From NCBI GenBank assembly GCA_023399465.1, contig JAEWPB010000137.1, positions 25,944 through 89,943 of the forward strand: a stretch of DNA of 64,000 nt, read 5' to 3'. This stretch comes from Pseudomonadota bacterium (GTDB lineage Bacteria > Pseudomonadota > Alphaproteobacteria > Rhizobiales > Rhizobiaceae). Position 1 is the first letter of the stretch, and every line of letters begins with the position of its first letter. Shown piece by piece: positions 45,271 to 54,522 of the stretch. Under the pieces are notes generated by a model that searched no databases, was not told the origin of the DNA, and was given only the letters and a program-made list of their open reading frames with translations. Made by a program: the position numbers and the translations under genes.

Positions 45271-45693
45271 CTAGTCATGCGGATGCAGGCATTCGCCGTG
45301 ATCGGCCAGAACCTCGATCACCCGGCACTGGTCGACGCGGCCATGTCCGCAGCCCTCCACCATGCTCTCGAGTTCGGCCTTGAGCGCCGTCAGGCTGCGG
45401 ATGCGCTGCTCGACCTCGACGAGGCGTGCCCTGGCAATGGCATCGGCGGAAGCGCAGGATTGATGCGGATCGTCCTGCAGCGACAGCAGCGCGCGGATCG
45501 CCTCGATTTCAAAACCGAGTTCCCGCGCATGCCGGATAAAGGCAAGACGACGCAGCTCCGACTTCTCGTAATAGCGCTGGTTGCCCTCGCTGCGTTGCGG
45601 CGACCGGACCAGACCGATGCTCTCGTAATAGCGGATCGTCGGTATTTTTACCCCACTTTGACGCGATGCTTCGCCGATTGTAATTTTTTCCAT
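45271..45693 (-). CDS. MerR-family regulator, Zn/Cd/Pb-type
   Basis: A 140-residue MerR protein. The HTH and wing read ITIGEASRQSGVKIPTIRYYESIGLV and NQRYYEKSELRRLAFIRHARELGF, followed by a long dimer helix. Metal-binding cysteines are Cys in HQSCASADA and the C-terminal GCGHGRVDQC...GECLHPHD, the CadR/PbrR/ZntR pattern rather than CueR. Start at 45693 is preferred, because an earlier ATG at 45708 lies in the -35 element of the divergent promoter. It activates the P-type ATPase gene by twisting the promoter when metal is bound. Confidence 0.88.
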   Translation of the reverse strand: MEKITIGEASRQSGVKIPTIRYYESIGLVRSPQRSEGNQRYYEKSELRRLAFIRHARELGFEIEAIRALLSLQDDPHQSCASADAIARARLVEVEQRIRSLTALKAELESMVEGCGHGRVDQCRVIEVLADHGECLHPHD

Positions 45694-45702
45694 GATTGCC
45701 CC

Positions 45703-45735
45703 TTGCATCTCTAGCCACTAGAGGATGTAGGAAGG
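45703..45735 (+). promoter_or_regulatory. MerR-type promoter/operator for the Zn/Cd/Pb ATPase
   Basis: A -35-like TTGCAT (45703-45708) is followed at once by the dyad CTCTAG-CCA-CTAGAG (45709-45723) and then a weak -10 zone near TAGGAA (about 45728-45733). This gives the long 19-20 bp spacer characteristic of MerR-activated promoters. Confidence 0.7.
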
Positions 45736-45763
45736 ATGTCACGATTCAGCAAGGAAGCAGATC

Positions 45764-48046
45764 ATGACAGCAAAGACGAATACCCGGTACCGTGTGGACG
45801 GCATGGACTGCGCCGCCTGTGCCAGCAAGATCGACACGGCCGTCCGCAGGGTTCCGGGCGTCGAGGACGTATCCGTTTCGGTGACGGCCGGGACGATGAA
45901 CGTGCGCCACGCCCCCGGCAGCGACCTCGCCGTTATCGAGAAAAAGGTCCAGTCGCTCGGCTATTCCGTCCGGCAGATAGCGGCCAAGGCTGCCCCCGGT
46001 GCCGAAGTGCCGGTCGCCTCCGGCCACGGATGCGGATGCGGTCACGATCATTCCGGAAACCACGACCATGGGCATCACGACAGTCATGGTCATGACCATC
46101 ACGATCATCAGGGCGGGCCCGCCAATGCCGCCAGGGAACGTGCAAGCATCGCAGGCCTGCACGGGCATGACCATGCCCCGGCCAGTGGCCCCTGGTGGCA
46201 GAGCAAAAAGGGTCGGCTGACGATCCTGTCGGGAGCGGCGCTGGTCGTCGCCTATGCGATCGGTCTTCTTGTCCCGGCCATTGCCCACTACGCCTTCATC
46301 GCCGCGTTGCTGATCGGGCTGGTGCCGATCGCGCGCCGCGCGTTCATGGCGGCGCGCGCCGGCACGCCCTTTTCCATCGAGATGCTGATGACTATCGCCG
46401 CTGTCGGCGCCGTCATCATCAATGCCAGCGAGGAGGCGGCCGCCGTCGTATTCCTCTTTCTTGTCGGCGAACTGCTGGAAGGCGTCGCTGCCGGCAAGGC
46501 CCGTGACAGCATCCAGGCACTGACGGCGCTGGTGCCGAAGAGCGCGTTGCTCGAGGACAATGGCGAGACCCGCGAGGTACCCGCCGAAAGCCTTCCGGTC
46601 GGCGCCACCATCCTCGTGCGGCCCGGCGACCGGATTTCCGCCGACGGCGAGATCCTCTCCGGCGAAAGCGCGATCGACGAAGCCCCCGTCACCGGCGAAA
46701 GCACCCCGGTGCACAAGGGCCCGGGTGACATCGTGTTTGCCGGCACCGTCAATGGCGACGCCGCGCTTCGCGTTCGCGTCACCGCGGCCGCCGCCGACAA
46801 CACCATTGCCCGCGTCGTCAGGCTGGTCGAGGAGGCACAGGAATCCAAGGCTCCGACCGAACGCTTCATCGACCGCTTCTCGCGCTACTACACGCCGGGC
46901 GTCGTGGCGGTTGCCGCCCTTGTCGCCGTCGTGCCGCCGCTGTCCTTTGGCGGCATCTGGAGCGAATGGATCTACAAGGGCCTGGCTATCCTGCTTATCG
47001 GCTGCCCCTGCGCCCTGGTGATCTCGACTCCGGCGGCAATCGCCGCATCGCTTTCGGCCGGCGCGCGGCGTGGCCTGCTGCTCAAGGGCGGCGCGGTGCT
47101 CGAAAACCTCGGCCGTATCAACGCCGTCGCCTTCGACAAGACCGGAACGCTGACCGAAGGCAAGCCGCAGGTGACCGACATCATCGGCTTTGCCCGTGAC
47201 GAGACGGAGGTGCTGCGCCTCGCCGCCGCCCTCGAGGCCGGTTCCAGCCATCCGCTGGCAACCGCGATCCTGGCGAAGGCTGCGGAACGCGCAATCGAGA
47301 TTCCACGGGCAGCCAACGGCGCAGCGCTCGGCGGCAAGGGGGTCATCGCCACCGTCGATGGCATGGAGATTTTCCTCGGCTCGCCGAAAGCGGCCAACGA
47401 GCGTGCAAACCTCTCGGCGGAACAAGCGGCACGGATTACCGCGCTCAACGATGAAGGCAAGACGGTCTCAGTCCTCGTCGTCGACGGCACCCTTGCCGGA
47501 GCCATTGCCATGCGCGACGAACCGCGCCCAGACGCGAAGACCGGCCTTAAGGCGCTGACCGATGCCGATATCACGACCGTGATGCTGACCGGCGACAACG
47601 CCCGTGCGGCAAGGGCGATCGGCAAGCAACTCGCGATCGACGTTCGCGCCGAATTGATGCCGGAGGACAAGCAGCGCATCGTCGGGGAGATGAAACGGCA
47701 GGGCCTCGTTGTCGCCAAGGTCGGCGACGGCATCAACGATGCACCGGCGCTGGCCGCCGCCGACATCGGCATCGCCATGGGCGGCGGAACCGACGTGGCG
47801 CTCGAAACCGCCGATGCGGCCGTGCTCCATGGCAGGGTGAGCGACATCCATGCGATGATCGCGCTCTCGAAGCGCACCATGCGCAACATCGCGCAGAACA
47901 TCACCATCGCGCTCGGACTGAAGGCGGTGTTTCTGGTGACGACCGTCGTCGGCATCACCGGGCTGTGGCCGGCGATCCTGGCGGATACCGGCGCTACCGT
48001 GCTGGTGACGTTGAACGCGTTGCGGCTGCTGCGGGTGAAATCGTAG
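45764..48046 (+). CDS. zntA: Zn(2+)/Cd(2+)/Pb(2+)-exporting P1B-type ATPase
   Basis: A 760-residue pump. The N-terminal HMA domain has GMDCAACASKID; a His/Asp/Gly-rich linker (residues about 85-145) should bind metal. The ATPase core carries VTGESTP, membrane CPC in IGCPCALVISTPAA, DKTGTLTEGKP, SSHPLA and GDGINDAPAL. The last helices have the Lys in ALGLKAVFL and the Asp in ADTGATVLV that define P1B-2 Zn/Cd/Pb pumps. Divergent from the MerR gene, whose operator it shares. An AAGGAAG ribosome site precedes the ATG. A perfect 8-bp hairpin (48081-48101) follows. Confidence 0.9.
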   Translation: MTAKTNTRYRVDGMDCAACASKIDTAVRRVPGVEDVSVSVTAGTMNVRHAPGSDLAVIEKKVQSLGYSVRQIAAKAAPGAEVPVASGHGCGCGHDHSGNHDHGHHDSHGHDHHDHQGGPANAARERASIAGLHGHDHAPASGPWWQSKKGRLTILSGAALVVAYAIGLLVPAIAHYAFIAALLIGLVPIARRAFMAARAGTPFSIEMLMTIAAVGAVIINASEEAAAVVFLFLVGELLEGVAAGKARDSIQALTALVPKSALLEDNGETREVPAESLPVGATILVRPGDRISADGEILSGESAIDEAPVTGESTPVHKGPGDIVFAGTVNGDAALRVRVTAAAADNTIARVVRLVEEAQESKAPTERFIDRFSRYYTPGVVAVAALVAVVPPLSFGGIWSEWIYKGLAILLIGCPCALVISTPAAIAASLSAGARRGLLLKGGAVLENLGRINAVAFDKTGTLTEGKPQVTDIIGFARDETEVLRLAAALEAGSSHPLATAILAKAAERAIEIPRAANGAALGGKGVIATVDGMEIFLGSPKAANERANLSAEQAARITALNDEGKTVSVLVVDGTLAGAIAMRDEPRPDAKTGLKALTDADITTVMLTGDNARAARAIGKQLAIDVRAELMPEDKQRIVGEMKRQGLVVAKVGDGINDAPALAAADIGIAMGGGTDVALETADAAVLHGRVSDIHAMIALSKRTMRNIAQNITIALGLKAVFLVTTVVGITGLWPAILADTGATVLVTLNALRLLRVKS

Positions 48047-48080
48047 CCGGCCGCACTCGCGGGCTACGCGAAACAGCTTG

Positions 48081-48101
48081 CGACCCGGGAGTTCCGGGTC
48101 G
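48081..48101 (+). terminator. Hairpin downstream of the Zn/Cd/Pb ATPase gene
   Basis: CGACCCGG (48081-48088) pairs perfectly with CCGGGTCG (48094-48101) across GAGTT and is followed by TTCATCGTT. A weaker GTAGCC/GGCTAC stem lies just before. Likely the operon end. Confidence 0.55.
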
Positions 48102-48242
48102 TTCATCGTTGAATCCCCCTATCCCCCGGCGCCGCCGCTTCTCACCATTGACTGTCACCGGTCGCGCCATAGTTACCTCGCACGGGGTTCAGCCATAACG
48201 TGTCCTTTCGGATTGCAGGTTCACCACCCTCAGGAGGGCGCG

Positions 48243-48869
48243 ATGGAAGAGCAGTTCACCCAGCCGGAAGATGATCAGGTCTATGAGGAACGCGAGGCGG
48301 TTGCGATCTTCCCGGACGAGGCCTCGCTCAACAACGCGATCGACGAACTGATGCAGGCCGGTCTGCGCCGCGACGCCTTGAGCCTGATGGCCAATGCGGA
48401 ATCGGTCCCCGGCGGGGCTGACAAGGCAACCGGTGCCGAAGCCGTTGAGGACAAGGATTTCGTCCCCCATGCCGACTACGTATCGCCTGAATCGCAGGCA
48501 GAAGGGCTTGCGGCGATCGTCGGCCTGCCGGTCTATGTCGCCGGGATCGGCGCTGCGGCAATGATTGCCACCGGCGGCGCCATCATCCCCACCGTTGCCG
48601 TCGTTGCCGGCAGCGGTGCTGCGGCCGGCGCCCTCGGCCTGATCCTCGCCCGCATCTTCGGCCGCCACCATGCCGCGCGGGTCGGCGAGCAGATCGCCCA
48701 GGGCGGCCTGCTGCTGTGGGTGCACCTCCCGGACGAAAAGCGCGACGCCGAAATCACCGGTATCCTGCGCCGCAACGGCGCCAGGGACGTACACCTGCAT
48801 GTGGTCAAGCGCAGCTGGGGCGCCTCCGACGTCCCGCTGCACGACGTGCAGCCGGACCCGTTCCTCTAA
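48243..48869 (+). CDS. Conserved membrane stress-type protein with glycine-zipper hairpin
   Basis: A 208-residue protein. An N-terminal soluble domain (AVAIFPDEASLNNAIDELMQAGLRR) resembles the general-stress/DUF1269-like ferredoxin-type fold. A hydrophobic, Gly/Ala-rich hairpin follows (residues about 95-140: LPVYVAGIGAAAMIATGGAI, VVAGSGAAAGALGLILARIFG), then a second soluble domain (LLLWVHLPDEKRDAEITGIL). Start at 48243 has GGAGG 5-6 nt upstream. The layout is like the DUF1269 protein at 54.5 kb and may reflect a common envelope-stress family. Function unknown. Confidence 0.7.
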   Translation: MEEQFTQPEDDQVYEEREAVAIFPDEASLNNAIDELMQAGLRRDALSLMANAESVPGGADKATGAEAVEDKDFVPHADYVSPESQAEGLAAIVGLPVYVAGIGAAAMIATGGAIIPTVAVVAGSGAAAGALGLILARIFGRHHAARVGEQIAQGGLLLWVHLPDEKRDAEITGILRRNGARDVHLHVVKRSWGASDVPLHDVQPDPFL

Positions 48870-48975
48870 AATTCCGTGCGTCGGGTCACGGCGCGATCAA
48901 TTGACTCCGCCCGCGCCTGCCCTAGCTTCTGCGGTCAAGGGGGCTGTAGCAACCCGACAGCAATGGAGAGCTCAA

Positions 48976-49308
48976 ATGCTTAAGAAGATCACCGGCACAA
49001 CGATCCTTTCGTCACTCGTGATCGCTTCCGTCGCAGGTCTTGCAGTCGCAGCCACCACCAAAGAAGATCTCGCGAAAAAGAAGGTCGAAAATATCACCTG
49101 CGAAGACTTCATCGGCCTCGACGAGAGCTTCCGACCGACGATGATCGCCTGGGCTACGGGCTACCATCAGGGCCACAACAAGAAGCCTGAGGACGTCATG
49201 GATATCGCCGGCATTGAAAGGATTACCCCCGTCCTGATCGCGGTATGCGAGAAAGATCCCAAGGCTTCCTTCTGGTCCAAGGCCAACGAAGAGCTGCAGA
49301 AGAAGTGA
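48976..49308 (+). CDS. hdeA: HdeA/HdeB-family periplasmic acid-stress chaperone
   Basis: A 110-residue exported protein. A signal peptide (ILSSLVIASVAGLAVAA) precedes the HdeA fold: NITCEDFIGLDESFRPTMIAWATGY and a second Cys in ITPVLIAVCEKDPKASF, which should form the conserved disulfide. HdeA keeps periplasmic proteins soluble at low pH in enteric bacteria; rhizobial members are assumed to act alike. Start at 48976 has GGAG 7 nt upstream. It stands alone. The symbol is by family only. Confidence 0.82.
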   Translation: MLKKITGTTILSSLVIASVAGLAVAATTKEDLAKKKVENITCEDFIGLDESFRPTMIAWATGYHQGHNKKPEDVMDIAGIERITPVLIAVCEKDPKASFWSKANEELQKK

Positions 49309-49402
49309 GCGGCTCCTGCTGCGGGTATTCCACCCATGCTGAGAACACAGGCGGCAATCCGGATCCGGCTTGCCGCTTTTGCGTTTCCCCCGGCGCCGGC
49401 GC

Positions 49403-49909
49403 TCATGGCGTAGCGAGCGCAGCACCGATGGCGCGATTGATCCACTGGTCGCGCGTGATCCCTGCCGCCTTCGCAGCCGCGTCGATGTTCACCAGCAGAT
49501 CCGGGGCGATCGGCACGTCGACAATGATGTCGAGTTCGGCCGCATCAGGATTGGCGTAGACGATCGCCGCCACCTGGCTGGCGAAGCGGCGGACCATCTC
49601 CGTTTTCTCGGCGTCGGAAAGCGCCTTGTCATCGCTGACCAGCGGGCAATAGTTCCACACCAGGTGATCGACGATCAGTGCGGGCGGCAGGCCGGCGCGG
49701 GCAAGGCCGACGACGAGGCCCGCCAGTTGCTTCTGGGCGACCAGGCTGGTCATGTCCTTCTCCAGGCCCTCTATCTTCGGAAAGTCCTTCCTTGGGGTGC
49801 CGGGCGGCTCCTTGTAGGCGCAGACGAAGCCGGCGGCGGGGGCATCAGCCGGCAGCAACGCGACAACGGCTGATGCAGCAGCAGCGGCGATGAGCGTCGT
49901 CTTCACCAT
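49403..49909 (-). CDS. Exported protein with ribbon-helix-helix-like C-terminus
   Basis: A 168-residue protein. A clear signal peptide (LIAAAAASAVVALLPADAPAAG) is followed by a helical middle with two Cys (VCAYKEPPG, WNYCPLV). The final 40 residues (LDIIVDVPIAPDLLVNIDAA, then AKAAGITRDQWINRAIGAAL) have the strand-helix-turn-helix pattern of CopG/Arc-type DNA-binding domains. I do not recognise the family. Its start at 49909 has AAGGAG 8 nt upstream, and it lies 16 bp after the RND permease stop on the same strand, so it may be part of that operon. Either the RHH-like match is a structural coincidence in a periplasmic protein, or the export signal is false. Confidence 0.7.
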   Translation of the reverse strand: MVKTTLIAAAAASAVVALLPADAPAAGFVCAYKEPPGTPRKDFPKIEGLEKDMTSLVAQKQLAGLVVGLARAGLPPALIVDHLVWNYCPLVSDDKALSDAEKTEMVRRFASQVAAIVYANPDAAELDIIVDVPIAPDLLVNIDAAAKAAGITRDQWINRAIGAALATP

Positions 49910-49925
49910 TTCGGCTCCTTCCACA

Positions 49926-52900
49926 TCATGTCGAGGGTGGCAGTTGTTCGGTCTGCGTCGGCGCGCTCCCCGGCTCGACCACCTCCTCCTGGGGTATCGG
50001 CTGGTTGTCCTCGGTATAGAGAGCCCGCCCGAGCAGATGCGCATGCCCCCACTCACGCACGCGCTCCAGCACGACATAGAGCATGGGGATGAGGAAGATG
50101 CCGATTACCGAGGCCGCGATCATGCCGCCGAACACCGTGGTGCCGACTGCCCGTCGGCTTGCCGCCGAGGCCCCGACCGCCGTCACCAACGGCACGAGAC
50201 TGAGGATGAAGGCAAAGCTCGTCATCATCACCGGTCGGAAACGCTGGCGCGCGCCGATCACTGCGGCATCCGTGAGCGGCATGCCTTCCTCCCGCCGGTC
50301 CCTGGCGAACTCGACGATCAGGATGGCGTTCTTGCTGGCAAGGGCGATCAGCACCACAATACCGATCTGCGCGTAGACGTCGTTGGCAAGGCCGGTCACC
50401 CACAACGCCACGAAGGCGCCGAGCAGGCCGGCGGTCACGGACAGCAGCACGCCGACCGGTATTGTCCAGCTTTCATAGAGCGCAACCAGGAAGAGATAGG
50501 CGAATAGCACCGCAAGGCCGAGGATGACGGGGGTCTGGCCCGCTGCCTGCAGTTCCTGCAAGGCGGTGCCGGTCCACTCGTAACCATATCCCGACGGCAG
50601 CGTCGCCCTCGACACGTCGGCCATGGCCGCCAGCGCCTCGCCGGAACTGACGCCCGGCGCGGCATTGCCGTTGATGGTCGCGCTTCGATAGTTATTGTAG
50701 CGCGTGATGAACAGCGGGCCGAGGCCTTCCTTGACGCTGACGAGCGAGCGCAGCGGCACCATGTCCCCGTGTGTCGAGCGCACGAACACCCGGAAGATGT
50801 CCGCAACCGCCCTGCGGTCCTGCTCCTCGCCCTGCACGATCACCTGCCAGGTGCGGCCCAGCGTATTGAAGTTGTTGACGAAGTACCCGCCGAGCGTGGA
50901 CTGCAGCGCATTGAAGATCGTGATCGGCTGGACGCCGAGACTGATCGCCTTGTTGCGGTCGACCTCCAGATAGAGCTGCGGCGTATCGGTGGCGAAGGTG
51001 GTGAAGACGCGGGACAGCTTCGGATTCTGGTTGGCCGCGACCACCAGCGCGCGGGCTACCGAGGCGAGTTCCTCGGGCGAACGCCCCTGCCGGTCTTCAA
51101 GCTGGTACTGGAAGCCGCCGGACGAGCCGAGACCGATGATCGGCGGCAGGTTGAGGGTGATGATCACCGCATCGCGAATACCGGCAGTGCGCCGGTTGAC
51201 CTCATCGATCACGTCGAACACGGTAATGTTTTCCTCTACCCTCTCAGCGAACGGTTTCAGCGCAACGATCATCATGCCGGCATTCGATTCGGACAGACCG
51301 TCGAGGAAACTGAAACCGGTCACGCTGGTGACGTCGGCGACGCCGGGGACATCCATCACGATCTTCTCGACCTCGGAAACCACCGCCGACGTTCGCGGCT
51401 GCGAGGCTGCCGGCGGCAGCGTGACCTGCACGAAGAACAGGCCCTGGTCTTCCTCCGGCAGGAAGCCGGTCGGCGTGATCCGATCGAGCAGATAGGTGCC
51501 GGCCGCAAACAGGACGACCAGCAGGATGGAAAGCAAGGCGACGCGGACCAGCCGTCGCACCACGTAGGCATAGCCGTCGCTCACGTTCTCGATCCCGAGC
51601 GACAGCTTGTTCATCATTCGCGCATAGAGACTGGTGCCATGACCGCGGCCATGGCTCTGTTTCAGCAGCACGCCGCACAAGGCCGGACTGAGCGTCAGCG
51701 CATTGACCGCCGATATCAGCATGGCCACGGTCACGGTCACCGCGAACTGGGCATAGAGTTCGCCGGTAATGCCGGGAATGAACCCTACGGGCACGAAAAC
51801 GGACAACAGGACGAGGGTAATGGCGACGATCGGTGCGGTGATCTCGCCCATTGCCACCTTGGTCGCGTGCTTTGGCGGCAGGCCGGTTTCGTCAAGCACC
51901 CGCTCGACATTCTCCACCACGACAATGGCATCGTCGACGACGATACCAATCGCAAGGATCATGGCGAACAGCGAGATGGTGTTGGCCGAAAAGCCGAGTA
52001 CCAGCAGCACCCCGAAGGTGCCGACCAAAGACACGGGCACGGCGATCGTCGGGATCAGCGTGGCGCGCAGATTGCCGAGGAAGAAGAACACCACGACAAC
52101 CACCAGAATGAACGCCTCGATCAGCGTCTTGATCACCTCGTGGATGGTGGCCGTAACGAAAACGGTGGTGTCGTAGGTGATCTTGTAGTCCAGGCCATTC
52201 GGAAAGCTCTTGGCCATTTCCTCCATTGCCTGGCGTACGCCTTCGGCGGCCGCGACCGCATTGGAGCCGGGCGACTGGTAGACGGCAATGACCGAGGAAG
52301 GTTTACCGTTCAACCGGCCGATGCTGTTGTAGGACTGTGCCGCCAGCTCGACCCTTGCAATATCGCCAAGGCGGACCAGCGAGCCGTCGGGATTGGCCCG
52401 GATGACGATCTGCTCGAATTCCTTGACCGTGGTCAGGCGTCCCTGCGTCGTCAGTGTCAGCTGGATCTGCTGCTTGTCGGTGATCGGCGGAGCGCCGAGG
52501 CGGCCGACCGCCGCCTGGACGTTCTGGTCGCTCACTGCATTGATGATGTCGTTCGGCGTCAGCCCGAGACTGGTCAGAGCATCCGTCTTGAACCAGATGC
52601 GCATGCTGTAGTTCATCGATCCGAACGACTGCGCCAGACCGACGCCGGGAACACGGGCCAGCGTGTCGATGATATTGATGATGGCGTAGTTGTTGAGGAA
52701 CAGCTCGTCGTAGGCGCCGGTGGGCGAATACAGTGTAACGATCTGGAGGAAGGCGGACGACTGCTTCTTCACGGTGACGCCGACGCGGGTCACTTCCTCC
52801 GGCAGCAGCGTCTGGGCAATCTGCACCCGGTTCTGCACGTTGACGGTATTGAGGTTGGGGTTGGTGCCCACCTTGAACGTCACGTTGAGGCTGTAGGAGC

Positions 52901-53159
52901 CGTCGTTGCCGCTGGTCGAACTCATGTAGATCATGTCGTCCACGCCGTTGACCTGCGCCTCGATCGGCTGGGCAACGCTTGCTTCCACTACCTCGGCGCT
53001 GGCACCGGAATAGGTCGCGTTCACCGACACTTGCGGCGGCACGATATCGGGGAACTGGGCGACGGGGATGGCGCGAAGTGCAATCACCCCGGCGAGCGTG
53101 ATGACAATGGCGATGACGATGGCAAAGCGCGGGCGGTCGACGAAGAGGGACGACAGCAT
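49926..53159 (-). CDS. HAE1-type RND multidrug efflux permease (AcrB-like)
   Basis: A 1077-residue pump with the AcrB plan: TM1 after LFVDRPRFAIVIAIVITLAG, porter domains, the TM4 proton-relay pair in IGIVVDDAIVVVENVERV, the second set GLSESNAGMMIVALKPF and the C-terminal GFAFILSLVPL-like helices (SFAFILSLVPLVTAVGASAASRRAVG). The periplasmic loops carry the usual hydrophobic-drug-pump features. It follows its adaptor gene by 3 bp. No outer-membrane TolC-type gene is adjacent. Start at 53159 gives the standard N-terminus. Substrates are probably hydrophobic drugs, detergents or plant phenolics (family knowledge). Confidence 0.88.
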   Translation of the reverse strand: MLSSLFVDRPRFAIVIAIVITLAGVIALRAIPVAQFPDIVPPQVSVNATYSGASAEVVEASVAQPIEAQVNGVDDMIYMSSTSGNDGSYSLNVTFKVGTNPNLNTVNVQNRVQIAQTLLPEEVTRVGVTVKKQSSAFLQIVTLYSPTGAYDELFLNNYAIINIIDTLARVPGVGLAQSFGSMNYSMRIWFKTDALTSLGLTPNDIINAVSDQNVQAAVGRLGAPPITDKQQIQLTLTTQGRLTTVKEFEQIVIRANPDGSLVRLGDIARVELAAQSYNSIGRLNGKPSSVIAVYQSPGSNAVAAAEGVRQAMEEMAKSFPNGLDYKITYDTTVFVTATIHEVIKTLIEAFILVVVVVFFFLGNLRATLIPTIAVPVSLVGTFGVLLVLGFSANTISLFAMILAIGIVVDDAIVVVENVERVLDETGLPPKHATKVAMGEITAPIVAITLVLLSVFVPVGFIPGITGELYAQFAVTVTVAMLISAVNALTLSPALCGVLLKQSHGRGHGTSLYARMMNKLSLGIENVSDGYAYVVRRLVRVALLSILLVVLFAAGTYLLDRITPTGFLPEEDQGLFFVQVTLPPAASQPRTSAVVSEVEKIVMDVPGVADVTSVTGFSFLDGLSESNAGMMIVALKPFAERVEENITVFDVIDEVNRRTAGIRDAVIITLNLPPIIGLGSSGGFQYQLEDRQGRSPEELASVARALVVAANQNPKLSRVFTTFATDTPQLYLEVDRNKAISLGVQPITIFNALQSTLGGYFVNNFNTLGRTWQVIVQGEEQDRRAVADIFRVFVRSTHGDMVPLRSLVSVKEGLGPLFITRYNNYRSATINGNAAPGVSSGEALAAMADVSRATLPSGYGYEWTGTALQELQAAGQTPVILGLAVLFAYLFLVALYESWTIPVGVLLSVTAGLLGAFVALWVTGLANDVYAQIGIVVLIALASKNAILIVEFARDRREEGMPLTDAAVIGARQRFRPVMMTSFAFILSLVPLVTAVGASAASRRAVGTTVFGGMIAASVIGIFLIPMLYVVLERVREWGHAHLLGRALYTEDNQPIPQEEVVEPGSAPTQTEQLPPST

Positions 53160-53162
53160 CGC

Positions 53163-54359
53163 TCAGTTCCCCGCAGTTGGCGCGGGCGGCGTGGCCGGGA
53201 CGGCCTCGGCCACCGGTTGCGGATCGACCACCTGGCCGGGACGGATGCGCTGCAGTCCATCGGTGATCACCCGATCGCCCTTCTTCAGCCCCGTCTGGAT
53301 CACGACGTCTTCACCAATGACGGCGCCCTGGGTAACCGGCTGCTGGACGACCTTGTTGCCCTCGCCCACCAACAGCACGTAGTTCCCGCTCTGGTCGGTC
53401 AGCACCGCCTTCTGCGGGACCACCAGCGCCTCGACAGCCGTCTTTGATTCGGTAAAGACCTGCACGTACTGGCCGTCGAGAAGTATGTTCCTGGGGTTTG
53501 GAAATATCGCGCGGACCGGCACGGTATCGGTGTTCGGATCCACCTTGATCCCGGTAAAGTCGATCGTCCCGACCTCGGGATAGCGCGTGTTGTTGGCCAG
53601 TAACAGATGCACGGCAACATCTTTCGACGCCAGATTGGGGCGATCGCCCTCGGTATAGGCGAGGATGATGGCGTCGCTCACCGGAAAAGTGACGTAGATC
53701 GGGTCCTGGCTGACGATGGTGGTCAAGGCCCCGGCGCTCGGGCCAACCAGGGCGCCGATGCTGAAATTGGCTACACCGACGCGTCCATCGAAAGGCGCGC
53801 GGATTTCGGTGTAGCCGAGATTGATCTGGGCCTGTTCCACCGATGCCTTGGCCTGCTGCACCGCCGCCAGGGCCTGCAACTCGGCGGCCTGGCGATCATC
53901 GAGCGTGGCCTGCGAGATCGTCTTTTGCGCATAGAGCAACCGGGCACGGTCGGCCTGCACCTTGGCATTGTTGGCGTCCGCCTTCACCTTTTCGAGATTG
54001 GCGTTGGCCGCATCAAGCTCCGCCTGCAGCGGGGCTTTCTCGAGCACGAACAGCAACTGCCCCTGCTTGACCGTCTGACCATCGATGAAGGCCTGCTGGG
54101 TCAGAAAGCCATCGACACGGGCCATAATGCTGACGTCGTTGACCGACTGCACCCGCCCGACAAAGTTCATCCCGGGATTGGTCGGGCGTTCGATGACATC
54201 GAAGACGCCGACCGGAACCGGCGGGGTGGCCTCCTCCGCCCTGTTCTCGGTTTTCTCGTTGCCGCAAGCGGCAGCGAGAACGGCGATTGCGGAAACGATC
54301 GCGACCGCCGCGAGGCGGGGCCGCGTGGACCTATGGTGGTAGCTCAATACGTTACCCAT
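53163..54359 (-). CDS. RND efflux periplasmic adaptor lipoprotein (AcrA-like)
   Basis: A 398-residue membrane-fusion protein. A lipoprotein signal ends at AVLAAACGNE, so Cys is the likely lipidation site. Lipoyl halves (MARVDGFLTQQAFIDGQTVKQGQ and YTEIRAPFDGRVGVANFSIGALV) flank a coiled coil (residues about 110-170), followed by beta-barrel and membrane-proximal domains and a Pro/Ala-rich tail. It couples the AcrB-like pump encoded 3 bp downstream to an outer-membrane channel. Start at 54359 was chosen from the signal peptide. No regulator gene is adjacent. Confidence 0.87.
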   Translation of the reverse strand: MGNVLSYHHRSTRPRLAAVAIVSAIAVLAAACGNEKTENRAEEATPPVPVGVFDVIERPTNPGMNFVGRVQSVNDVSIMARVDGFLTQQAFIDGQTVKQGQLLFVLEKAPLQAELDAANANLEKVKADANNAKVQADRARLLYAQKTISQATLDDRQAAELQALAAVQQAKASVEQAQINLGYTEIRAPFDGRVGVANFSIGALVGPSAGALTTIVSQDPIYVTFPVSDAIILAYTEGDRPNLASKDVAVHLLLANNTRYPEVGTIDFTGIKVDPNTDTVPVRAIFPNPRNILLDGQYVQVFTESKTAVEALVVPQKAVLTDQSGNYVLLVGEGNKVVQQPVTQGAVIGEDVVIQTGLKKGDRVITDGLQRIRPGQVVDPQPVAEAVPATPPAPTAGN

Positions 54360-54522
54360 CGATCGTCTCCGCAGTACGACAACAGGCCAGCCGGGCGGCC
54401 CCAACCTTGACGCGATGTCTACGGCGGCTGCGGCCCGAGGGCGGGCTCCTGCGGCAGCGAGCATGCTCCGGTCGCTGTAGACACCGGGGCCGCCACCGCC
54501 GCATCGCGGAAGCGAGGCGAAG

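Noticed and set aside
50769..53447. An 892-codon plus-strand frame opposite the AcrB-like pump
   Set aside because: Antisense shadow of a high-confidence RND permease.
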